Position numbers and translations under genes: made by a program. A stretch of 64,000 bases of DNA from Ectocarpus siliculosus. Lineage: Eukaryota > Sar > Phaeophyceae > Ectocarpales > Ectocarpaceae. The DNA lies in assembly GCA_000310025.1 (NCBI GenBank), contig FN649750.1, forward strand, positions 3,427,472-3,491,471, in the 5' to 3' direction. Of this stretch, positions 1 through 10,352 are shown one piece after another. The notes under the pieces were generated by a model. The model was not told the origin of the DNA. It saw only the letters and a list, made by a program, of their open reading frames with translations, and did no database searches. How positions within the stretch are numbered: the stretch's first letter is position 1; the number at the start of each line of letters is the position of its first letter.

Positions 1-497
1 CTCAGCAAAGCAGTGGTGGCAGGTCTGTCTCCGCCCGAGTTCAAGGTCAAGGTGAAAAGAAAGTTCGACATGCAAGGTAGCTGGAAGGACAAACCTGAGC
101 TAGTCTTTGAGATCGTTCGGGATGTTGCGGTCGAGTGGCGCACGGTTGAGTTGGCAGACAGGCAACGCGGGCAATCGCGTGGGGGTGGCGTCCATCCTCG
201 TAAACAACCGTCTCAGCAACAGTCATGGGCGAAAGCGAAAGCGCCTGATAGGGCTGGAGGTGCAGGTGCGCCTCCCTCTGCCGAGCTTGTCACATGCTTC
301 AGGTGCAAGAAGCCCGGCCACGCCCCGCAGAACTGTCCATTTCAGCGGTTCCCCGCCAAAGCCTCTACCCAGCATGCTGGGCATGGGGGGCATTTTCGCG
401 GCACCGGGGATATCAGCAGAAGCAGCAGCAGCAGGAGCAGCAGCAGCAGCCGCACCGCGCCCAGGGGCAAGCGCCGCAGCAACAGCGCCCACCCTGT
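1..497 (+). pseudogene. gag: gag C-terminal part with CCHC zinc knuckle (5' truncated by window)
   Basis: Frame 1 is open from the first base of the window. It carries a nucleocapsid zinc knuckle, CFRCKKPGHAPQNC, at 295-336, with the canonical C-x2-C-x4-H-x4-C spacing. The knuckle binds RNA during packaging of the element. Downstream is a low-complexity CAG/AGC-rich stretch (about 410-490) giving Ser/Gln/Arg runs. The reading frame then enters the inserted repeat at about 498 and ends there. Gln/Ser/Gly-rich coding-like sequence resumes near 1217, which indicates that the repeat block was inserted into gag-pol. Confidence 0.8.
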
Positions 498-1216
498 AGA
501 CACGCCTGAAGTCAGGCAGGGCCTAAGACCAGTATCCTCCCCCCGTGGCCTCGGGGGACTGGTCAATTCACCTCCTTGGTGATGGTAAACACAGTGTATT
601 ATTATTGAACACAAGTATCGTCTCTCTCTCTCCATCTATCTCTCTCTCCTGCCAACATGCCCACCAGGCAGATAGAAACCCCAATCTACCATATCTTTGA
701 CATGCATACATATCCAACGGCAGCTTCCCACCGCGAACTACTGCTACCCAGGTGCGCTGCGTCCACAATGCTCCCAAAGCTTATTACCGGAGTAGACACT
801 ATCCAGCTTGAACTCAAACAGCAGTAGGCACCTGGTTCTACTCAAGAAGAAAACGACAAACGCGGAGGAATACCTCGCCCTGCTGTTGTCACGAAAATGT
901 TTTTTGATCCTGACTGACCCTGGTCGGTCAGCCTGAGTTATCGATAACTGTAGACACGTCTGAAGTCAGGCAGGGCCTAGGACCAGTATCCTTCCCCCGT
1001 GGCCTCGGGGGACTGGTCAATTCACCTCCTTGGTGATGGTAAACACAGTGTATTATTGTTGCACACGAGTATCGTCTCTCTCTCTCCATCTATCTATCTC
1101 TCCTGCCAACATGCCAACCAGGCAGATAGAAACCCCAATCTACCATATCTTTGACATGCATACATATCCAACGGCAGCTTCCCACCGTGAACTACTGCTA
1201 CCCAGGTGCGCTGTGT
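498..1216 (+). repeat. Dispersed hairpin repeat, copies A (498-947) and B (948-1216), inserted in the retroelement
   Basis: Copy A starts TGTAGACACGCCTGAAG and runs about 450 bp. Copy B starts again at 949 and matches A for about 265 bp before stopping at the resumed gag-pol sequence. Both contain the near-palindrome GCCTGAAGTCAGGC (GTCTGAAGTCAGGC in B), a nested stem-loop (527-564 in A, 981-1018 in B), a conserved block TTCACCTCCTTGGTGATGG, a TCTC microsatellite and the block CAACGGCAGCTTCCCACC. Two more copies lie in inverted orientation at 5830-6545. The copies flank the retroelement body as inverted pairs, so they cannot be its LTRs. No coding sequence was recognised. It could be a non-autonomous element or a solo LTR of another family. 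Confidence 0.8.
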
Positions 1217-1926
1217 GCACATCCCGGTCAGCAGCAGCAACAGCCGTCTTCAGGAGGGGGACGAGGCTCCGGGGGGGCATCGTCCACCAACTTTCACCAA
1301 CGCCATGTCGGAGGTAGGGCTGTTGTTTCCAGGGAATCCCAAGGGCAGGCCGCTCCGACGCCTTTTCTGCCACCCGACCCGTTTACGTCCGCTGCCACTG
1401 CCCCCGCATCTACTCCAGCGCCGTCGGAGGGTGTGGGGGTGCCACCAGGCCCTGAGGGGCCATTCGTGCCGGCGTTTCGTGGCGTTCAGCCCGGAGGTAT
1501 GTCTGGGTTTGATTCTGAAGGTATCGCGGTTGATTCGCAGGAAAAATGCGATTCTGGATTTTGGATCAGGGCTCACCACCATGTCAGTCGGTATCGCGTG
1601 TAGGCTGCAAGCTGCTTTTCCTGATGTGCAGGTCTTGGGGGGCATGCAAAACCCGGGGAAGCTGAAAGTCGCGGACGGCCGCGTGCGTGCTTGTGGTCAC
1701 ACAGAAAACATGCCCCGTGCGGATCGCTTTGCACACCAGCTGGGGGCTGGTGTCGGTGGACCCGCTCTCGTTTGCGGTCATGTCTGGCAATGATGAGGTG
1801 GTCATTCTTGGCAATCCGATGCTGAAGGCGTTGGGTATCGATGTGTACGAGAGCTTGGGGGCCTGTGCGCGTTTGCGCGCTAGCGTCGCGGGTGTTGAGA
1901 CCGCGGCGTACAGACAATGCCGCTGA
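1217..1926 (+). pseudogene. Retropepsin-like aspartic protease region of pol, frameshifted
   Basis: A Pro/Gly/Ser-rich linker resumes at about 1217 and leads to LDFGSGLTTMS near 1556-1590, a degenerate active-site loop (consensus D-[ST]-G-[AS]; here D-F-G-S). The frame then shifts between about 1670 and 1690. The C-terminal half, including VVILGNPMLKALGID (about 1800-1845), follows in frame 1 and matches the hydrophobic 'ILG..+L..LG' end of Ty3-type proteases. It stops at 1924-1926. The enzyme would mature Gag-Pol in an intact element. The frameshift and the altered DTG-like loop suggest inactivity. Assignment rests on position between gag and RT as well as on the two motifs. Confidence 0.65.
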
Positions 1927-2065
1927 GTTACGCTGGCTGTCGATGCACTGCAGCAGCGCGAGGGTCCGGAGCAGGTCGAGCCGGATCCCGCGGTCGAGCG
2001 TTTGGTGGCGCGAGGCCCCGACATGGACATGAGACCCGGAGGAGGCATCGGCGCGGTCTGCATCG

Positions 2066-3656
2066 TTGGACAGCGCTGTCTCTTCCGGTGCTGCCGCTGG
2101 CTCGGAGGAACCGCTTGTAGGGCGTCTCCGAGGCATCATCAGCAAGCGCTGGAATGCGTTCCGCCGTGGTTTAGGCCATTATGACCCTCCCGCGAACGTC
2201 AAGCCTCTACGGGTCACCCTTAAGCCCGGAGCGCGACCGGTTAAAGCACGGCCGCGGGTGTACAACCCGATCAAGACCGCGTGGCTGGCGGGGTGCATGG
2301 CGTCGCTGGTCGCGTTGGGGTTGGTGTTCCTCAACATGCAGGCCGTGTGGGCCAGCGCCGCGATGGCGACTCCGAAGAAAGGGGGATACCGGCTGGTGAG
2401 TGACTTTCGTGCGGCAAACAAGCAAGTAGAGAAGGTGCCTGGTGTGATGCCGAACCCTGAAGCCGGTATGGCTCAGCTCAGTGCGGCCAAGTTCTATGGA
2501 AGCTTGGACCTCTTGCAAGGGTATTGGCAGTGCCCGTTGGCTCCGGAGGCGCAGGAAATTTTCACGATTGCTGCGCCGGGCGGCCTCTACACGCCCAAGA
2601 GGGTACCGCAAGGTATGTTGAACGCCACGTCGTATTTCCTGGCCACCCTTACGCGCATCTTGGACGGGCTGAATTGTTTCGTCTGGGTAGACGATGTCGT
2701 GTATTGGGGGATGGATGAAGACGACTTGCTTGACACCCTTGACTTGATTCTGGATCGTCTGGAGGGGGCTAGCCTGTACGTGGCCGCCCACAAGTGCACA
2801 TTCTTTGAGACCAGCATCACTTGGTGCGGGACGGTCAGGTCGAGGACGATCCCGAGCGGCTCAGCGGGTTGGCTACAATGCGGCGTCCTGAGACGGCTGG
2901 CCAGCTGATACAGTTCCTGCAGGCGGTAAACTGGCTGCGCACGTCTCTGCCGCGGATGGCGGAGGTTGTGTGGCCGCTTCGCGTGTTTCTGGAGCAGCAT
3001 TTGGTTGGTGCCAAGAGCCGGACGAAGCGCGTGGCCGAGAATCGCGCGATCGCTGAGGATGCGTGGACGCCTGCGCTCGTCGAAGCGTGGACTGCCGCGC
3101 AAGACCTTGTTGCCCGTGCCGTTGCTCTGTCTCACCCTCGCCCAGGTTGCTCCGTCCCCATGTTTCCCGATGCATCCGATGATCATTGGGGGAGCTTTCT
3201 CACGCAAGTGCTCCAACACCAGCTGGATCGTGGCGTTCCTGTGGAGGATATGGCTCATGAACCGATGGGGTTTCTGAGCGGCACTTTCAAGGGCACGCAG
3301 CAGCGGTGGGCTACGGTGGACAAGGAAGGGTACGCGATTGTGAGTACGTTCAAGCGGTTGGAGTATGTACTTTGGGATGGCGTGCACATTTTCACCGACC
3401 ACCGTAACCTCGCGTACATCTCCCGGAGGCTTGCGTGTCTGCCGTAGCGAAAACCACGGCTCAGCGCCTGGACCAGTGGAAAGCTGTCTTGGGCCAGTAC
3501 GATTACACCATCAGGCACGTTTCGGGTGGGCGCAATTGCTGGGGGGACCTTCTGTTGCGTTGGGTCTCTGTGCCGTCGGTGAGTGTTCGTGCTGCCTCGG
3601 TTTACGCCCCCAGCGAACTCGATGCCGCCATGCCATCGAAGCAAGTATGTATGTGA
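2066..3656 (+). pseudogene. Reverse transcriptase and RNase H region of pol, with frameshifts
   Basis: Frame 2 (2066 to about 2840) shows RT blocks in order: YRLVSDFRAANK, YGSLDLLQGYWQ, VPQGMLNATSYF and the polymerase box FVWVDD, with VDD encoded at 2688-2696. The connection domain continues in frame 1 after a shift at about 2830 (DDPERLSGL, then QAVNWLR). RNase H follows with FPDASDDHWG, HEPMGFLSG and FTDHRNLAYI. A further one-base shift near 3420 moves the end of RNase H (KTTAQRLDQWKAVL, then YDYTIRHVSG) into frame 3, which stops at 3654-3656. The polymerase copies element RNA into DNA. At least two disrupting shifts mean no single functional product. Confidence 0.9.
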
Positions 3657-4980
3657 TGCACAACAAGCGGCGCGGAGTAAGCTCGGCGCGCTTGCCGGGC
3701 CTGCCACGTCATTTTCGACGGCGGTGGGGACGGCGACTCTGGATGACGAGGGATTGTTTCGCGTGGGCATGCACGGGCGAGACGTGCTTTGGATTCCAGA
3801 TCAGGCGAGTGCGTTGCAGGTGCGACTGATGGTCTGTGCGCACATGAAAGAAGCCGGGCATCGTGGCGCCGTCGCCACCTTGCAGCGCCTGTCCGAGTAC
3901 TGTTGCTGGTTTCGGATGGAAGAGCATGTCACTGACTTCGTCAAGCAGTGCCTGCATTGCATGGACTCTAAGGCGGGCGCAAAGGTGCCTCACCCGCTTG
4001 GGGAGACCGTCCATGGCACGCGCCCTGGCGAAGTTGTTCATTTTGACTACCTCTACGTGGGAGCGAGTGGCCCGCTGGGAGATGATGGCTTGGACGAGGA
4101 GGAAGGGTTCAAGTACCCTTTGGTCATGATGGACGACATGTCCAACTGGGTTTGGCTGAAGCCCACCGGGGCATGCACTGCCCGCCTGACTGCGCAACAT
4201 CTCCTGACGTGGTGTAAGATCTTGGGTGTGCCGGAGATTTGGGTGAGTGATATCGCTTCCCATTTAAACAATCACATGATGGCTGCCCTTGAGACTGCAC
4301 TCGATGTCGATCGAAAATGTTCCGTCGCCATTTCTCCCTGGTCGAACGGTACGTGCGAGCGCATGATGCGAGAGGTGGTTCGTACGCTCAAGGCCATGAT
4401 TCAGGAAGAGCGGAGGAGTACTCGTGACTGGGTTGATCTGGTACCAGCTGTGCAATGGGCGTTGAACACCGCTTTCCGCGAACGATACGGCTCGACGCCG
4501 TACCACGTGATGTTTGGTAGAGCGTCACGCACCGGGCTTTCCACTTTGGCGTCGTCCACAGGCGCCGAATGGAAGGTAGACGTCCTGGATGAGAAGTCTT
4601 TGCGGCTGAAGGTGCAGCACGTCGTCGAGGCCCAACGTCACCTGCACGAGGGAGTTCTCGACAAGGTGCAGGCGAGTCGGAGTAAGCACCGGGCGTCTGC
4701 GCGAGTTGGGAGCCTGCCTGACTTTGTGGTGGGGAACTACGTGTTGGTGGCGCGTGTTCGCCGGCGTGGTTCGACACCGAAGCTTTTCATGACCTGGACG
4801 GGGCCGTGGAGGATTGTCGCCGCCGAGAGACTGCATGTGTACGGTGTCCAGAACATCGTGTCGGGGGAAGTTCGGGACGTCCATGTCGCGCGTTTGCGGT
4901 TCTACGCCGATGCCGCTCTCGAAATCACGGCCGAGTTGAAGGAGGTCTTTCAGCATGCTTTCACGCAGGGGGAGTTCTAG
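3583..4980 (+). CDS. Retrotransposon integrase, catalytic core intact, ends at in-frame TAG
   Basis: The open frame holds the N-terminal HHCC zinc finger (AHMKEAGHRG and, about 30 residues later, CLHCMDSK). The DDE core follows: Asp at 4045-4047 (VVHFDYLYV), Asp at 4249-4251 (WVSDIASHL) and Glu at 4357-4359 (NGTCERMMREV). The spacing of the last pair is D-x35-E, the diagnostic retroviral integrase spacing. A C-terminal GPY-like module follows (MTWTGPWRIV, then VHVARLRFY). The frame stops at TAG 4978-4980, immediately followed by ATG and, in the same frame, a chromodomain. The first coding residues are uncertain because a frameshift from the RNase H frame lies at about 3580-3660. The enzyme inserts element cDNA into chromatin. 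Confidence 0.9.
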   Translation: MFVLPRFTPPANSMPPCHRSKYVCDAQQAARSKLGALAGPATSFSTAVGTATLDDEGLFRVGMHGRDVLWIPDQASALQVRLMVCAHMKEAGHRGAVATLQRLSEYCCWFRMEEHVTDFVKQCLHCMDSKAGAKVPHPLGETVHGTRPGEVVHFDYLYVGASGPLGDDGLDEEEGFKYPLVMMDDMSNWVWLKPTGACTARLTAQHLLTWCKILGVPEIWVSDIASHLNNHMMAALETALDVDRKCSVAISPWSNGTCERMMREVVRTLKAMIQEERRSTRDWVDLVPAVQWALNTAFRERYGSTPYHVMFGRASRTGLSTLASSTGAEWKVDVLDEKSLRLKVQHVVEAQRHLHEGVLDKVQASRSKHRASARVGSLPDFVVGNYVLVARVRRRGSTPKLFMTWTGPWRIVAAERLHVYGVQNIVSGEVRDVHVARLRFYADAALEITAELKEVFQHAFTQGEF

Positions 4981-5196
4981 ATGGCGACGATCGTGGACAT
5001 GTCGGTGGCGGAAGATGGCCCTGTGTTCGACGTGGAAGTAGAGTGGGTCGGATTCGACAAGGAAGAGAACACCTGGGAAGAGTTGTCCAAGGTGTGGGAT
5101 GCCGCGCCGCAGTTCGTCAAATCCCAGCTGCGGCGGCTGGGTCTGCCGAAAAAGGTTCGGGCTCAGTTGAAGCAACAATACGGCATTGCCCTGTGA
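4981..5196 (+). CDS. Chromodomain tail of the integrase, separated by one in-frame stop
   Basis: A 71-codon frame continues the integrase frame after the TAG. It begins MATIVDMSVAEDG and contains VEVEWVGFDKEENTWEEL, a clear chromodomain core (VEYLVKW.G+...NTWEP pattern with the W of the aromatic cage). In chromoviruses this domain is fused to the integrase C-terminus and steers insertion to marked chromatin. A single stop codon with an ATG directly after it could be a decay mutation, a read-through site, or a start for a separate small protein. With the other frameshifts in this copy, decay is the simplest reading. Confidence 0.85.
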   Translation: MATIVDMSVAEDGPVFDVEVEWVGFDKEENTWEELSKVWDAAPQFVKSQLRRLGLPKKVRAQLKQQYGIAL

Positions 5197-5829
5197 TTAT
5201 TTGTTTGAGTTGAGTGAGGGCTATCTTGTCGAGCATTGATAGCATTTCTTCGCTGACTGTTTCTGTATATTCTTCAGCTTGCCGCGCATTTATGTTGTGG
5301 TGTGCCTGTCTTTTGCATGTGATTGAACTGCGTGGAGGCCGCCTTATGACAGCGTGTCAGTGGTATTTCTTCGCGAGCTACGTACGTTTGTCAAATTTCG
5401 CGACATCGGCTTGTTCAGCGATCATGCCGATCGTTTCGCCATATATGTTTGGTATTTCGAGATATTTCAACTCAACCCTGGAAGCGCCTCGTAAAACTTT
5501 TTAGCGTTGCCTCTGGGTTATTGTTTTTTTCATCATTTTCCTTGCGTGTGGCAACTTTGCCCATTTCGCGTTGTTGCGGTGTGTTGGTGGTCATCCATCC
5601 ATTCCGTAAGTTTCTCTGTACGCGTGTCTACCGGACTTAGCCAATCTTGTGTGGTCGTCCGACACGTGCGTGGTTGTCGTTTGAAGCATCGAGGTCCTTC
5701 ACTGTTGAATGGGGGCATTCTACGTTTTGCATTGGAGGTTGAACACTTGTGCTGACTGACACTGACGCATTGGTGTGGCATGATTTAGTCAGGCATGATA
5801 TCGCCGTGTACGGGTGTTTATCATTCACA
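5197..5829 (+). other. Unresolved 3' flank of the retrotransposon (possible UTR/LTR)
   Basis: This AT-richer, T-rich stretch follows the chromodomain stop and ends where the inverted hairpin repeat begins. It probably holds the 3' untranslated region and part of a 3' LTR, but with no 5' LTR in the window no boundary can be supported. No gene recognised. Confidence 0.4.
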
Positions 5830-6545
5830 AACGTCGCTGTCGTTTTCTTCTTGAGTAGAACCAGGTGCCTACTGCTGTTTGAGTTCAAGCTGGATAGTGT
5901 CTACTCCGGTAGCATTAAGCGTTGGGGGCATTGTGGACGCAGCGCACCTGGGTAGCAGTAGTTCGCGGTGGGAAGCTGCCGTTGGATATGTATGCATGTC
6001 AAAGACATGGTAGATTGGGGTTTCTATCTGCCTGGTTGGCATGTTGGCAGGAGAGAGAGATAGATGGAGAGAGAGAGAGACGATACTCGTGTGCAATAAT
6101 AATACACTGTGTTTACCATCACCAAGGAGGTGAATTGACCAGTCCCCCGAGGCCACGGGGGGAGGATACTGGTCCTAGGCCCTGCCTGACTTCAGGCGTG
6201 TCTACACGCAGTGCACCTGGGTTAGTAGATTACGGTGGGAAGCTGCATTTGGATATCTGCATGTCTAAGATATATGGTAGATTGGGGTTTCTATCTACCT
6301 AGTTGACATGTGAGCAGGAGAGAGATAGATGGAGAGGGAGCAAGGCTCGTGTGAAATATTGCACTCTGTTTACCATCACCAAGTAGGTGAATCGACCAGA
6401 GCCCCCCTAGGCCACGGAGGGACGATTCTTGTCCTAGGCCCTGCCTTGCCTAGTTTCAGGCGTGTCCACCGTTATCAACAACTGAGGCTGACCAACCAGG
6501 GTCAGTTAGGGTCAAAAACAATTTGTCGTGACGACAGCATTACAA
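5830..6545 (-). repeat. Dispersed hairpin repeat, copies C (5830-6207) and D (6208-6545), inverted relative to A and B
   Basis: Copy C is the reverse complement of copy A over about 375 bp, from the block ACAGCAGTAGGCACCTGG to TGTAGACACGCCTGAAG. Copy D is a more diverged reverse-complement copy that follows directly and extends to the segment matching GATCCTGACTGACCCTGGTC of copy A. Both keep the GA/TC microsatellite, the CACCAAG(G/T)AGGTGAAT block and the nested stem-loop. The head-to-tail pairs A-B and C-D suggest that the units insert or amplify as tandem dimers. No coding potential recognised. Confidence 0.8.
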
Positions 6546-8485
6546 GTTATTCGTTGAGCGGAGCACCTGGACGTGTACTAAAACTTCAGAGAAAGCCCAC
6601 GAGGAGTCTTCGATGGCCTGAAGCACCGTGGGAGACAAGGTCCGACTGCTGTAAGGTTCCATGACTACGCCGACATTGTTCAAGAAGACAAAAAGAGCGA
6701 TCAAGACAGGTAGACGGCGAGCCGACCGATGAAGCCGAGAGAAACAGCACGCAGGGTCGCACATATGGTTGCACACGTCTGGAGTATGCAGCATGATTGG
6801 CGTGTACATGGGCGGCACCGTATGCGCTGTCATCGTATAATTACGTAACTCACTACTACTGTCCCGTTAGCGCTCACTCGGCGCAGACACTCTCATCCCT
6901 AGCTCATAGCAATCAACAGATGCCGTTAGTTGCTACGAAGCGGACTCTGGTTCGACTTCTTCCGAAATTGGTCGAGAAGACAAAAGGAGCGGTTCAGACA
7001 AGAAAAGAAGACAGCGAAGCGTGAAAAGGAAAGAAAAATCACGCATTTTTTCGTAAGAAAACTAATAAGAACTGATACGAGGTGAAAAATCAGGAATGCC
7101 GCCGGCCGGTCAAAAGAGGACAGAAAACGTACAGTAGGTGGCCTGATATAGCGGCAACCTGAATAACGGAATTGCCGATATAGCGGCATCAAAATATCTC
7201 GTCACAATTTCGACCCGATGTAGTGGCATTGTGCCGCTTTAAAGGACGAAAGAAACCCGATAAAGTGGCGCTTTGGGGTATCTCACACCCCCGGCAATTC
7301 CAAACGTGGGGGCCCCCCACGTCTTTCACCTGCGCGCACCCAAACACACACGCAGTGCGCGCCACACACGTATCATGTCAGCATGCGCCGACAGACCTAG
7401 AACTTTGTAAACCCCCAAACCGACCTGGGAGAGAAGAACGGGCACTAATGTCGTTATAAACCGACACGTTTATTTACCCAGGCATCTGGACATCAGGGCG
7501 TTATTTACCCAGTCATAGTGGCTGCACGGCTTGTGACGGTTGGGATTGATGCGCCGGGGGGAGGGGGGGGAGTCGACGTTTACTGCTGTACTCCCACACT
7601 ATATGGTGGTTCCCCCAATTGATAATTATGATGTTCCTCCTTATTTTTCTCTGTACTTCCCCCCTCATACTGTGTGATTGTGATAGCAACTCGACGAGTA
7701 TCGTCGCGTTGCCTGTCTGAAGCTCTCCAGTTTCTTAGCGGTTAATAATGTCGAGGGCGCACCGAGCACGACAAAGCTGTACACAGAGTAGATGACATAT
7801 TATACAAGATTCACACCCCCTCAACACTTACTTGTTCATTTTCAAACCTCGATTACTCCACAGCAGAAAGCGTGGCCGGGCGGCGTTGGAACCGATAGCT
7901 TTCCTAAGACAAATGTATCGTTTGACATCCATCCTCCTCGTCGGGGCAACACGTCATTGACATGGCAAGAAAAACATCCTCCCAACGAAAACTGCTCAAA
8001 TTAACGATTGGGTGGGTGTGAGAGACCCCAAAACAATGAAACAGTCGCGGTTCGCGTTGTTCTGGGGGCTCCACCGGCGAAAACCCACCGTCGCCACTCT
8101 GAACCGGTAGAAGCTGTCACATACATGGCACTGACACGGCATGCAGCGAACATTAGGGGCCATGCCCATTGCTTGACGGAAAGAGGCGACGCTCATCGCC
8201 TCACACGCAGCAGCCGGGTACACGGGGAGCCTCCTACTCCGCAAGAAGAAAAACGATTGCTGTTCGTTGACGTTCGATGTTGTTGGGACCCTGACGGCGA
8301 AATGCGACAGAGAGAGAGAGGTAGACGAAAAGGAAGAGGGACTCGAGAAGACAAGGCATGAACTCTCGAGAAGACACTCACTCATCCCTCTGGCACACCG
8401 CAGGCTTACACACGTGTAACGAACGGCGACAATGATGGGCGCTCAGCAACAACAAACACAACAAAACAAAATAGTCGTCGTTTTC
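6546..8485. other. Gene-free stretch with weak duplicated segments
   Basis: No exon chain with coding similarity was found. Two diverged direct repeats are visible: a segment around 6676-6725 (CATTGTTCAAGAAGACAAAA) resembles one around 6963-7018 (AATTGGTCGAGAAGACAAAA). Short repeats of GATATAGCGGCA occur at about 7144-7190. One TACTGCTGTA motif is at 7581-7590. Confidence 0.5.
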
Positions 8486-8915
8486 GAACTGTGGAGACTT
8501 TCTTTTTATTCTGGTTTGAAGTGGCAACAAAGAAGAACACGACTATCTGTGTAGACTAGAAGCACGACGGGCGAACTATTATCTCAATGCGTTTGCCGTC
8601 GCGATAGATGCGCACTGCTGCCGCTACACGAACGAGTAGACTGTTGTCAAACCTGACAACGATATCCTTACGACCAGTGCACCACATCGTAGCAACCTCT
8701 GCGAACTGTGGAGACTTTCTCTATTTTTGTTGTATGAAGTGACAACAACGAAGAACACGACTATCTGTGTAACTAGTACGACGGACGAACTATGTCTCAA
8801 TGCGTTTGCCGTCGCGATAGATGCGCACTGCTGCCGCTACACGAACGAGTAGAATGTTGTCAAACCTGGCTACGATAACCTTACGACCATCGCAGCACAT
8901 TCCGAGCATAACAGC
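8486..8915 (+). repeat. Tandem duplication, two copies of a ~217 bp unit
   Basis: GAACTGTGGAGACTTTCT at 8486 recurs at 8703. The two units stay closely alike through AATGCGTTTGCCGTCGCGATAG and CGCTACACGAACGAGTAGA, with small indels, giving a 217 bp period. On the minus strand both units hold a short open frame (including VAAAVRIYRDGKRIE). Near-identity at DNA level means this says nothing about coding selection. No known gene recognised. Confidence 0.75.
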
Positions 8916-10352
8916 AGTAACCGTGGCAGCAGCCGCCGCATGTGCACAACGATCACTCAAGAACAAACGCAAAAAAAATAACAAAATGTGGCGCGCAGCA
9001 CGCAGGACCCTCTTTCGCTGTTCAACCGGCCGTTTCCATGGCGAAACAGGCGGGGAACAGTCAAGGCCCACTCTTGCCGGCCACAGGAGGCGGAAGCTGC
9101 TCAAACTCGCGGACGGCTCATGATTTGCGATTCCACACCGAACCATACTCGAGGCGCCACGAGATTTGTACTGTACCTCGAGATCAGCATTTTAGACACA
9201 CACGGTCGGGTGGGGGATGCGAATGGAAGTTTCACCCACCCACGGATATCGAACGATGAGACTGAAGCTATGGTGCGCTGTAGGTCGAGATCGGTTCTCA
9301 AGACCCGGTCGGGCAAGGATGGGGGTATCGGAATACTGGGAGCACACACACACGCACGCACTGCGACGAAAAACCAATCCTGAAGCTTACAGCTTCTGAA
9401 CTAAACGGCGGTCTTGAACTTCTGCCCGGATCAGCCAGATCACCCATTTCTACATTGTTTTTTTCCCATTTTACCACACGCTTCAATTCAAGTTTCCTAC
9501 TGCTGTAGCACCTTGTTTCTGCGAAGGCGTGGCAAAGCACCAGGTCCACAAACACCCACCTTACATACGGGTTGGAACGGAATCCATTTTATTGTCGTTC
9601 TTCCGTACAGCCGGGGCAACCCATGTCACTGCTTGAACAGAAGGCTGCACGTTCACATACGACCTGTAGCAAATCCGAGCGGTTCATCATTTAATTATAC
9701 CATGTTGGTCCGCTTCAGGACCCCGCCATACCGGCAGACCTCCTTCAAGAATGGATCAAGAATGCCATTTCAGAGAGTCCTCAGCTACCTCATCGACTTG
9801 TAAGTGCACGACCGGGGGTTATCTCAGCGTGATCGGCCACACCCGGCACACCAAAAAGTCTACACGAGAAAGTGGCAACGCAACCCTGGACTGTTCCATT
9901 CGCTCTTCTACCAACGGCAACAACGTCTACCACCGTTGTACTATCTGAACCCCTCATGTGATACGCCGCCCGCACTGTTTATCGATTCTAACAAAAGACG
10001 AAATCCCAAAGGCCGTAACAACGTCTATTTAAGGCGAGGCCTCGTACTCTCCTCCTTGTACCCATCCAACACACAAGCAAGTGTTTTGTACCTTCATTTC
10101 AACGCATAGCAGTACTTTACATGGAATTCGTAGCCAAAGAGGCAGTCGAGAAACTAAGAAATCTTTGGTTCGCCATATCCTCGTCTAACAGATTACAGCG
10201 TCAACGCCCCCGAACGAATCTTGAGATAGAACACACGACTCTATTGGAATAGCCATACGCTGACAACGCCACGGGCAATTTTCAACGGTTCTTCCGGTTG
10301 TGGACAAGGAACGTCAACATCTACAAGTTATGCACAAGCGGGTCTGAATATT
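8916..10352. other. Gene-free stretch
   Basis: No recognisable exon, RNA gene or element. A TACTGCTGTA motif lies at 9498-9507. The 3' untranslated region of the ankyrin gene on the minus strand is expected just left of 10353. Confidence 0.4.

Larger units (their letters stand above)
1..5196 (+). mobile_element. Decayed Ty3/gypsy (chromovirus-type) LTR retrotransposon, internal region
   Basis: The order gag zinc knuckle, aspartic protease, reverse transcriptase, RNase H, integrase and C-terminal chromodomain is read directly from consecutive plus-strand frames. It is the layout of Metaviridae (Ty3/gypsy) chromoviruses. The 5' LTR and most of gag lie before the window. No 3' LTR can be named because there is no 5' copy to compare with. 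The copy is dead as it stands: a repeat block (about 498-1216) splits gag from pol, and the frame changes in the protease (about 1670-1690), after the RT (about 2826-2845), in RNase H (about 3420) and before the integrase (about 3580-3660). An in-frame TAG separates integrase from the chromodomain. Typical of the retroelement load of brown-algal genomes. Confidence 0.93.

Noticed and set aside
410-490. CAG/AGC triplet run as a trinucleotide-expansion locus
   Set aside because: It is an interrupted Ser/Gln/Arg-coding run in the gag tail, imperfect and short.
498-6545. Hairpin repeat copies taken as LTRs of the gypsy element
   Set aside because: LTRs must be direct repeats at the ends. These are inverted between the two sides, and the left pair sits inside gag-pol.
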